IMG/VR virus record: IMGVR_UViG_3300028384_000042
Span: 1 to 20,000 of that record
Strand: one strand, 5' to 3'
Source of the DNA: a virus
Length of the DNA: 20,000 nucleotides
Positions 14,899 to 20,000 of this stretch are shown here, piece after piece; position 1 is the first letter of the stretch; the number at the start of each line of letters is the position of its first letter. Both the position numbers and the translations under genes were made by a program. The notes under the pieces were generated by a model. It searched no databases. It saw only the letters and a list, made by a program, of their open reading frames with translations, and had not been told where the DNA came from.

Positions 14899-15675
14899 TT
14901 AGAAATCTAGGTCAGAGTATTCGAGTTTTTCCATAACTTCCATACGATATGCAGGGTCGCGGTCATAGCGAGGGTCCTGCATAGCACGGACAACTTCGGC
15001 CTGGCTGCGGAATGTTTCACGAGGTGCAGCCGCACGGCCTTGCAACATGTTTCCTTCGTATCCCATAGCGTCAGTGTACCTAGCGTTAATAGCTTGTAGT
15101 GCGAGATTGATAGCAGCCAAGTTGCCAGACTCAACCAGTCCGTCGTAGGCAGCCACCTCTTCAGGTGATAGGTTTGTCGCTGCCCACGACGTCAGTTGTT
15201 CATAGCTTTCTTCACCGCCGACAGAATTATAGATAGAACTTACTTCACCATCAGACAACTCGACAGACTGAGGAGCTGCAGGTGCTTGATCTTGCAGTCG
15301 CATGTATGCATCGACAAGATCCTCACTAGACATCTCCTTAAACTGTTCGTAAGTCTCAGGAGTCAGCTCACCAGTCTCTGCAAACTCTTGTTCTGCTGCA
15401 GTGATGAAGTCTGCTACAGGATCTTCAGATGGTTCTTCGTCAACATCTGGATACTCAACATCCTCGCCTTCGGTCTCTTCACCGTCGCCAAGTTTCTTTT
15501 GCAGTTCCAGGTATGCCTTCTCTAATTCCTGTGCGTTGCGGTACTTACCAGCAAGCATCTGTTCCTGGTCTGCTTCCATCTGCTCACCGATGGCGAGAGT
15601 TTCAGCGTCACGTTCTTCAGCTTGCTGGATTGCTTGTGGATCGTTGCTCGGATCGTATGTAAGAATTTCAGACAT
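14899..15675 (-). CDS. Scaffolding protein, T7 gp9-like (capsid assembly)
   Basis: 258 residues (T7 gp9 is 307). It is very acidic: residues 60-100 contain long Glu/Asp tracts (GDGEETEGEDVEYPDVDEEP), and the N-terminus is a charged helix (QQAEERDAETLAIGEQMEAD). The C-terminal region (YRMEVMEKLEYSDLDF) matches the conserved end of this family, which contacts the capsid protein. Scaffold directs procapsid assembly and is then expelled. Start ATG 15675 shares one base with the portal stop (TAATG). It lies directly after portal, and the tiny basic ORFs follow before the capsid gene. Confidence 0.88.
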   Translation of the reverse strand: MSEILTYDPSNDPQAIQQAEERDAETLAIGEQMEADQEQMLAGKYRNAQELEKAYLELQKKLGDGEETEGEDVEYPDVDEEPSEDPVADFITAAEQEFAETGELTPETYEQFKEMSSEDLVDAYMRLQDQAPAAPQSVELSDGEVSSIYNSVGGEESYEQLTSWAATNLSPEEVAAYDGLVESGNLAAINLALQAINARYTDAMGYEGNMLQGRAAAPRETFRSQAEVVRAMQDPRYDRDPAYRMEVMEKLEYSDLDF

Positions 15676-17255
15676 TAAGATTCAGGTGGTGCAAGGGCTT
15701 CAGAGATCATCTCCTCAGCATTGGGATTCTTAGTCGGGTCTGCCATAGGCGTTTTCAGCAGTTGTGGTGCCTGTTGCATCATCATCATTTCCTGCTGTTG
15801 TTGCATCTCGGCTTCCTTCTCAGCTTGCTGGTCTTGCATACTCTTCACAAGGTTGAGAACATCAATGCCTTGTGCAGCAGCCAACCGCTTGATAGCTTCG
15901 TCGGGATTGAGATACTTCATCATTGCCTCCGGACCCAACGTCTGTGCAATGGTTGTAATGAATGCGGTCAAAGACTCACGGTCTTGGCCGCGGCCTAAAG
16001 CATTGATACCTGCCACGATGGTAGGGCTGACCAGATCTTTAGGAATCTTGGGCAGTTGTCCAGACCGTTGCAGAACCAACAGCTTTCGGTTCAGGTAAGG
16101 GACAAGGAACTCAACAGTCAGCAGAGAGAAAAGTCCACCGAGGCTTTGTTCCAATTCGAGTTGTGTGAGGCGTACCTCTTCTGCAGTTGTGCGTTCTGAT
16201 TGGCGTACCGACAGAACAAGAAATGCCTCTGCAATCCTGCGCTCAAGTGTTTGCATCTGCTGCGCCGCCGTAGCGAAGTCAGCAGTCTTGCCTACCTGCA
16301 CAACACCGACATCATCAGGTCGTCCCTGAATGATCGCACCGTTCCCAGCAGCGGCTAGGGTCTGTGCTTTTGTAGTGCTAGAGGGTGAGACAAGGAAAAC
16401 AACTTTTGCTGCTGCTGCAGAGCCTTCTACGATGGCCTGCGATAGTGCATTGAGTGATTTCAGATCACCAAGAAATTCTTCTACTCTACCTCGTCCATAG
16501 TTCTCACCATCAACGGCGTTGAATCTAAGGACCAGCCAGGGTGATGCATCCTTTGGTGACTTTCCATCACTGCCAGGAATCTTCTTACCAAAGACTTCCT
16601 GATGCCATACCCATCGATTGTTGTCCAGACGGACGTGAGTAAATACCTCACAGTCGTCTCCCATTAGTGAGCTGCCTCTCTTTTCTACGTCGTTAAGGGC
16701 TTTGCCTTGTGTCTCGACGAGTTCAGGTGGCAGCAGTTTTTTGTTGATTAGTTCTTTGGTAACAATCTCAATTACGTTGCCGTTGCCATCACGGTCTACA
16801 ACGTAGCGGCTCAATGGATAATGCTTGACACCATCCTTACTCATATACAGCAGAGCATTGCCACCGACCACCAGATGCTTGATAGCTTGGTGGACACTGA
16901 CACGATCTGTTGACGCTGCGATGGAGTCCATCACCATGCGTTCAATCTTAGAGAAGCTGAGGTCAAGTTCAGACCTGATCTCTGCTGGCAGCTCAGTGCC
17001 AAGCTTGTCATCTCTAATTTGTAGTTTGAAAAACGTGGTCTGTGGAGGCAGAAGAGCAAGCATCAATTTAGATGCAAGCGTCACACCTGCTTTGGCTCCC
17101 ACGCTTTGCCAGGGTTGTATAAGAGTTTTGTGGGTCGGCCTCATCTCATCACGTTGGATGAGGTAAGGCAGAGTAAGTTCAGAGCATTGAACAGCTACGT
17201 CAAGAAACGTTTGGCGGCCACTTGTTAGATAATTGTACCTAGTTTGTGCGGTCAT
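15675..17255 (-). CDS. Portal protein (head-tail connector), T7 gp8-like
   Basis: 526 residues, near the T7 gp8 length of 536. It forms the twelve-subunit ring through which DNA is packaged and leaves. Family blocks: RQTFLDVAVQCSELTLPYL, LIQPWQSVGAKAGVTLASKL with MLALLPPQTTFFKL, FNAVDGENYGRGRVEEFLGD, KSLNALSQAIVEGSAAAAKV, and SERTTAEEVRLTQLELEQSL. The C-terminal 60 residues are Gln/Met-rich (EMQQQQEMMMMQQAPQ) and low complexity, as in cyanophage portals. Start ATG 17255 lies four bases after the preceding stop. It ends in a TAATG overlap with scaffold. Confidence 0.96.
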   Translation of the reverse strand: MTAQTRYNYLTSGRQTFLDVAVQCSELTLPYLIQRDEMRPTHKTLIQPWQSVGAKAGVTLASKLMLALLPPQTTFFKLQIRDDKLGTELPAEIRSELDLSFSKIERMVMDSIAASTDRVSVHQAIKHLVVGGNALLYMSKDGVKHYPLSRYVVDRDGNGNVIEIVTKELINKKLLPPELVETQGKALNDVEKRGSSLMGDDCEVFTHVRLDNNRWVWHQEVFGKKIPGSDGKSPKDASPWLVLRFNAVDGENYGRGRVEEFLGDLKSLNALSQAIVEGSAAAAKVVFLVSPSSTTKAQTLAAAGNGAIIQGRPDDVGVVQVGKTADFATAAQQMQTLERRIAEAFLVLSVRQSERTTAEEVRLTQLELEQSLGGLFSLLTVEFLVPYLNRKLLVLQRSGQLPKIPKDLVSPTIVAGINALGRGQDRESLTAFITTIAQTLGPEAMMKYLNPDEAIKRLAAAQGIDVLNLVKSMQDQQAEKEAEMQQQQEMMMMQQAPQLLKTPMADPTKNPNAEEMISEALAPPES

Positions 17256-17259
17256 TTAT

Positions 17260-17586
17260 TTAACCAAGGTTAGTTGAACCACCTGAGCTACCAGGCATAT
17301 TGACGTTTGGATTCAGTTTGATGCGAAGCCTGTTCATGTTGGAACGTTTCCGTCCACGAATAGACTTTGCAGTTTTGATACCTTGGCTGGTATCGTCATA
17401 AGATGATTTGACCTGGGTCGGTCGGTACATGACATCCTGACCAGGTTTCGGTGGCTCAGGAATCTTTGCAATCATCTTTTCCATAGATGCTTGCTGAGCC
17501 TTGATCATCTTGTCAGCTTGGGCTTGTGCAGCAGCATTAGCTTCGCGCTGCATCCTTGCATAATCGGGTCGGCGTCTACGACACAT
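17260..17586 (-). CDS. Small basic protein upstream of portal, possible T7 gp7.3 analogue
   Basis: 108 residues from ATG 17586, two bases after the preceding stop. It starts with CRRRRPDYARMQREANAAAQ, a charged Ala/Gln-rich helix to about residue 40. A Pro-rich linker (KIPEPPKPGQD) follows, then a basic C-terminal part, SIRGRKRSNMNRLRIKLNP, ending PGSSGGSTNLG. T7 gp7.3, directly upstream of portal, is about the same size and also ends with a basic stretch followed by a SSGGG-containing tail. It is a virion protein linked to tail assembly and adsorption. Position, size and tail support analogy; overall identity seems low, so homology is inferred. Confidence 0.5.
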   Translation of the reverse strand: MCRRRRPDYARMQREANAAAQAQADKMIKAQQASMEKMIAKIPEPPKPGQDVMYRPTQVKSSYDDTSQGIKTAKSIRGRKRSNMNRLRIKLNPNVNMPGSSGGSTNLG

Positions 17587-17588
17587 AG

Positions 17589-17750
17589 TTAGGGTTCCTT
17601 AATACGTTCACGTATCCAGTCAACGATTGAGCATTGACCAGCGCGATACATGATCTGGTTGATAGGTGTATCTGGGTTGGGCTGAACCGGAGGAAACTTA
17701 TCCTCCAGCTCTTCCACTAACCTCTCCACAGTCAAACCAATGTTAAGCAT
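17589..17750 (-). CDS. Hypothetical protein (53 aa)
   Basis: The frame is open from 17837, but its upstream part lies over the end of the helical protein gene. The ATG at 17750 gives a 53-residue product that overlaps that gene by eight bases and is the more likely start. It reads MLNIGLTVERLVEELEDKF, then PPVQPNPDTPINQIMYRAG, then a C-terminal QCSIVDWIRERIKEP. I do not recognise a family. A short acidic helix, a Pro-rich turn and an amphipathic second helix suggest a small helical-hairpin protein. No clear ribosome binding site, which fits translational coupling. Confidence 0.55.
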   Translation of the reverse strand: MLNIGLTVERLVEELEDKFPPVQPNPDTPINQIMYRAGQCSIVDWIRERIKEP

Positions 17751-18435
17751 ATTGGGGTAGATCGTTGTTACTGTGTTCAAAGAAAGCTGGAACACGGGAT
17801 GCCTTTGTAAAGGACAGCTCAGGAGCTTTGCCCTCATACATCAGACGATCACTGGAATCCATCCAAAATTTTTTGTTCAAATGTTTGGTCGGGTTGTCTG
17901 CAGACAGAGGCTGCAAAACCCAACTCATAGTTGCCTTCCTGAGACGATCAAGAGAAGGACTGATGTTATACCCCAGCTCAGTATGAACCAGACTATTGGT
18001 AGCCACATGAATTTGTACAGTTCTCATGCCAGCGTCACCAAGAGCGCGAAAGAGTGGTAGAAGAACGAAGAAAATCGCACGCTCGGCAACCATCGCTTTT
18101 GTGATCGTGTGATCTGGATGCGAAGTCCAAGCTTCACGAAGCCGAAAGGCTTCAGCCTCAGCTTTCTCATCAACCCCGTGAGCTGTGGCAATGAAACCAA
18201 GTGCGAGGTCATGCTTCTCTTCGTCTTTGACGTTGGACACGAGTAGTTCACGCGCCAACTCTGGTACTTCAGTGGCAAGAGCTTCATTGATAAAATCTCC
18301 CACAGGCAGTTCCATGTGCCGCAAGGCAAGGGCACGTTTCAACACATCGTGTGCCCCTTCCTTGATCGTACCAGCAGTTGTTTGTACTGGTGTCCATGTT
18401 CTTTTTCGTTCGATTAGTTTTTGATACGGGTTCAT
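17743..18435 (-). CDS. Helical protein with ferritin-like diiron-type motif, next to nrdJ
   Basis: 230 residues from ATG 18435, overlapping the nrdJ stop in ATGA. It is mostly helical: residues 43-66 (acidic helix), 68-86 containing E72-E-K-H75 (an ExxH pair typical of helix B in ferritin-like diiron proteins), 112-132 with E119 (MVAERAIFFVLLPLFRAL) and 137-156 with H143, H151 and E153 (IHVATNSLVHTELGYN). The last helix lacks a clean ExxH, so metal binding is uncertain. The C-terminal 60 residues (KKFWMDSSDRLMYEGKAPEL and on) are less structured. I cannot name the protein. Its coupling to ribonucleotide reductase suggests a role in nucleotide metabolism or oxygen/redox protection, but this is guesswork. 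Confidence 0.6.
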   Translation of the reverse strand: MNPYQKLIERKRTWTPVQTTAGTIKEGAHDVLKRALALRHMELPVGDFINEALATEVPELARELLVSNVKDEEKHDLALGFIATAHGVDEKAEAEAFRLREAWTSHPDHTITKAMVAERAIFFVLLPLFRALGDAGMRTVQIHVATNSLVHTELGYNISPSLDRLRKATMSWVLQPLSADNPTKHLNKKFWMDSSDRLMYEGKAPELSFTKASRVPAFFEHSNNDLPQYA

Positions 18436-18935
18436 TCTTGACAGTCGCAGGTTTGTTCTTCATTAAGAATGTCTGCAAGGTACTCATCAACGTCCGACTG
18501 AAGCGCAGCATAAACATCTGACTTATCCTGGGTGTCTGGCATCACTTGCAAACTGTAGTAAAGGGAGGTTTGCGGAGATTCCAACCACTCTTCGATAAAG
18601 GCTTCGTCATATGTAACGACATCACTCCAACTGTTGAAGCTGTACCCGTGAAGAAGTCCCGTGCGGTCGAGCATGGTCATGATGCCATCGGCAACACGTT
18701 TGTAGTTTGCCCAACCAACTTCTGATGCGATTTCTACATCGACCATCCAGATCTTTGCTTCGATAACTGCAGGAGGCAGTGGGTGCGATAGCAAAGGCTC
18801 GAACCATATTGTGAGACCTAGCCATTGCTGCGGCAGACTCAATACCAATGGCAAACTTAGACACCAACTCATAGGCTGGTGTGCGTACCACTTCGCCTGC
18901 ATTGTATTGGTCCAGAGCAATGCCGAATTGCTCAT
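18432..18935 (-). CDS. nrdJ: Class II ribonucleotide reductase NrdJ, C-terminal fragment
   Basis: Family sequence in this frame begins only near 18765, with VDVEIASEVGWANYKRVADG. It goes on through DRTGLLHGYSFNSWSDVVTY, EEWLESPQTSLYYSLQVMPD and the end VDEYLADILNEEQTCDCQE. The 56 residues before that are out-of-frame translation. The terminal Cys-x-Cys (CDC) is the likely swinging thiol pair that re-reduces the active site. This piece is in the same frame as the N-terminal fragment at 19212-19694, while the middle piece is in another, so two breaks separate what should be one gene. It ends in an ATGA overlap with the next gene. Together the three parts encode reduction of ribonucleotides for phage DNA synthesis. 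Confidence 0.8.
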   Translation of the reverse strand: MSNSALLWTNTMQAKWYAHQPMSWCLSLPLVLSLPQQWLGLTIWFEPLLSHPLPPAVIEAKIWMVDVEIASEVGWANYKRVADGIMTMLDRTGLLHGYSFNSWSDVVTYDEAFIEEWLESPQTSLYYSLQVMPDTQDKSDVYAALQSDVDEYLADILNEEQTCDCQE

Positions 18936-19305
18936 AGGTTACTCCGTACCGCCGTAGGAGATTTGCCAGTCCGAGCATTCCGAGTCCAACTTGTCGGTCT
19001 GTTTCTGGTGGTAGATACTCTCCTGAATCGCCAACGCCAGTTTGAGCATGGAGGGTACACAACTCCGACATGCCCTGAACAAAAGCTCCTGGGATTTCGT
19101 CGAACTTACAGGCACCAAGATTGACGTGCTGCAGCAAGCATGTTCCTCGTGAGGGCAGGTACACTTCCAAGCACACGTTACCTCGGATCCGGTTTCCTTC
19201 GTTGTCATACTTTACTTTGTTGAGCCAGACATCGCCAGCTTTAATGGATTGGAGTAGTTGTTCCTTGAACGTGCACGACCGCCACCAATGCATCGTTTGA
19301 TCCAT
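18622..19305 (-). CDS. nrdJ: Class II ribonucleotide reductase NrdJ, middle fragment
   Basis: Family sequence runs from about 19295 (SCTFKEQLLQSIKAGDVWL) through NKVKYDNEGNRIRGNVCLEV, YLPSRGTCLLQHVNLGAC and ETDRQVGLGMLGLANLLRRY to AFAIAPTASCSYRSKDLDG near 18765. NVCLEV supplies the N-x-C-x-E radical finger loop, and GTC eleven residues later is the partner cysteine. The spacing equals Asn406, Cys408, Glu410 and Cys419 of the Lactobacillus leichmannii enzyme, so this is the monomeric B12-dependent class. Residues after DLDG are out of frame. The first dozen residues from the Met at 19305 are also out-of-frame sequence, so this Met is not a true start. Confidence 0.85.
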   Translation of the reverse strand: MDQTMHWWRSCTFKEQLLQSIKAGDVWLNKVKYDNEGNRIRGNVCLEVYLPSRGTCLLQHVNLGACKFDEIPGAFVQGMSELCTLHAQTGVGDSGEYLPPETDRQVGLGMLGLANLLRRYGVTYEQFGIALDQYNAGEVVRTPAYELVSKFAIGIESAAAMARSHNMVRAFAIAPTASCSYRSKDLDGRCRNRIRSWLGKLQTCCRWHHDHARPHGTSSRVQLQQLE

Positions 19306-19694
19306 GGCAGTTCGTGGCGTGGTGTAGTAATAAACTCAAGGGCATCACTATGACAAAGGTCAAGGTGGCAGACCACAGCGCCGTTTTTATATACGCCGCC
19401 ACGACGGAGAGTCTCATTTAATGTTGAGTAGATTTTTGCAAAAGAGACTGGTCCAGATGCAACCAAGCCTTTACCATTTTCTGTTCCTTTGGGTCGCAGT
19501 TCCGACAAGTGGACTGCAACACCTGCTGCATGGCGTAGTGCAAAGGATACGTAGCGCCACGATTTTTCCAGTCCATCAGGTCCCTCCATAGAATCCTGGA
19601 CAACAAATACCGTGCACGAAACCGGCAGTCTGGACGTTGGATCATCCATCCATTGTTGGACACGTCCGGTGCGAGAAATTACTGAGGTGGTCAT
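19212..19694 (-). CDS. nrdJ: Class II ribonucleotide reductase NrdJ, N-terminal fragment
   Basis: ATG 19694 overlaps the stop of the pyrophosphohydrolase gene in ATGA and gives MTTSVISRTGRVQQWMDDP. Family-like blocks follow: SRLPVSCTVFVVQDSMEGPD, VAVHLSELRPKGTENGKGLV, GPVSFAKIYSTLNETLRRGG, and DALEFITTPRHELPWIKRC near 19300. After KRC the frame runs into unrelated sequence to 19212, while family sequence resumes in another frame at about 19295. A short block expected after KRC, roughly VN(L/I)T and several residues to a Trp, is missing. The enzyme uses adenosylcobalamin and needs no iron subunit, suiting a B12-making cyanobacterial host. Confidence 0.83.
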   Translation of the reverse strand: MTTSVISRTGRVQQWMDDPTSRLPVSCTVFVVQDSMEGPDGLEKSWRYVSFALRHAAGVAVHLSELRPKGTENGKGLVASGPVSFAKIYSTLNETLRRGGVYKNGAVVCHLDLCHSDALEFITTPRHELPWIKRCIGGGRARSRNNYSNPLKLAMSGSTK

Positions 19695-19999
19695 TCGATA
19701 ATCAGATCAAGAAGATGTGGTTCTTTATAATTAGGTCCCTTCAGGACTTTGCCGTCTGCACGGTAGATAGGTTTGCCATTGTCGTCCAACTTAGACATGT
19801 TGGATTCATGGACCCGACGCATGGCTTCGTCTAGGTCCCACTCCTGTGATGCAGCAAACTGGTAGCAAACGTACACAAGGTCTGCTAGTTCTTTAAGCTG
19901 GTCACAATCATCTTTCATGTGGTAGGCCTCATGAAACTCTGACCATTCCTCATCGATCAAAGCTTTCTGCACGCCTCTTTCCGCTACCCCAGTCATCAA
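19691..19999 (-). CDS. MazG-like / phosphoribosyl-ATP pyrophosphohydrolase-type protein (5' end probably outside)
   Basis: 102 residues in the window. The helix motif E17-E-x-x-E21 (IDEEWSEFHEA) and E37-x-x-D40 (KELADLVYVCY), spaced by 15 residues, is the metal-binding signature of all-alpha NTP pyrophosphatases (MazG and HisE-type). The end ESNMSKLDDNGKPIYRADGK and GPNYKEPHL is typical of the phage forms. The visible start (TTG 19999 or ATG 19996) lies at the window edge and family members usually have 20-40 more residues before the first motif, so the gene is likely cut. It may remove non-canonical nucleotides or tune ppGpp/NTP levels during infection. It overlaps nrdJ in ATGA, linking it to nucleotide supply. 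Confidence 0.8.
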   Translation of the reverse strand: MMTGVAERGVQKALIDEEWSEFHEAYHMKDDCDQLKELADLVYVCYQFAASQEWDLDEAMRRVHESNMSKLDDNGKPIYRADGKVLKGPNYKEPHLLDLIIE

Positions 20000-20000
20000 C

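Noticed and set aside
17751-17837. N-terminal extension of the 53-residue ORF to 82 residues
   Set aside because: It lies over the C-terminus of the upstream gene and the internal ATG gives the usual short overlap.
1-20000. tRNA genes, CRISPR arrays, insertion sequences or attachment sites
   Set aside because: Intergenic space is very small. I read the 13708-14303 gaps on both strands and saw no cloverleaf, spaced repeat array or terminal inverted repeats with a transposase.

Overview
The window is a near-continuous minus-strand stretch of a T7-like (Autographiviridae-type) podovirus genome. It most resembles the marine cyanophage branch. The gene order, read from right to left, is the T7 class III order: portal (gp8), scaffold (gp9), major capsid (gp10), tail tubular A and B (gp11, gp12), internal virion proteins gp13 to gp16, then tail fibre (gp17). 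A nucleotide-metabolism block lies upstream: a MazG-like/PRA-PH pyrophosphohydrolase and a B12-dependent (class II) ribonucleotide reductase. That block, a DUF4278-like YRGV peptide, a DUF6321-like protein and the style of the tail fibre point to a cyanobacterial host. No host gene, tRNA, CRISPR array or insertion sequence was seen, and no plus-strand gene is credible. Base composition is near even.

Layout in transcription order. 20000-17260: pyrophosphohydrolase (cut by the window edge), nrdJ (in three frames), a ferritin-like-looking helical protein, a 53-residue ORF and a gp7.3-like basic protein, mostly joined by ATGA-type or short overlaps. 17255-14899: portal and scaffold. 14897-13868: a run of very small, mostly very basic ORFs. 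13867-13708: a non-coding, structured leader. 13707-12668: major capsid gene, followed by a strong intrinsic terminator (12654-12624). 12617-5194: gp11, gp12, gp13, gp14 and gp15. 5188-1301: gp16. 1286-1: tail fibre, leaving the window.

Two things stand out. First, the C-terminus of the gp15-like protein carries what looks like a circularly permuted M23 (LytM-type) peptidase: the STGPHxH block comes before the HxxxD and MHGS blocks. The gp16-like protein shows no N-terminal transglycosylase domain of the T7 kind. Cell-wall cutting during DNA entry may therefore have moved from gp16 to gp15. Second, five reading-frame breaks occur inside genes that should be intact: tail fibre near 950, gp15 near 7330, capsid near 13655, and nrdJ near 18765 and 19297. 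At the capsid and both nrdJ breaks, conserved blocks of the family are missing, so these look like internal deletions rather than programmed frameshifts. An essential capsid gene cannot be lost by a working phage, so assembly error in an environmental contig is the leading explanation, with genome decay as the alternative.
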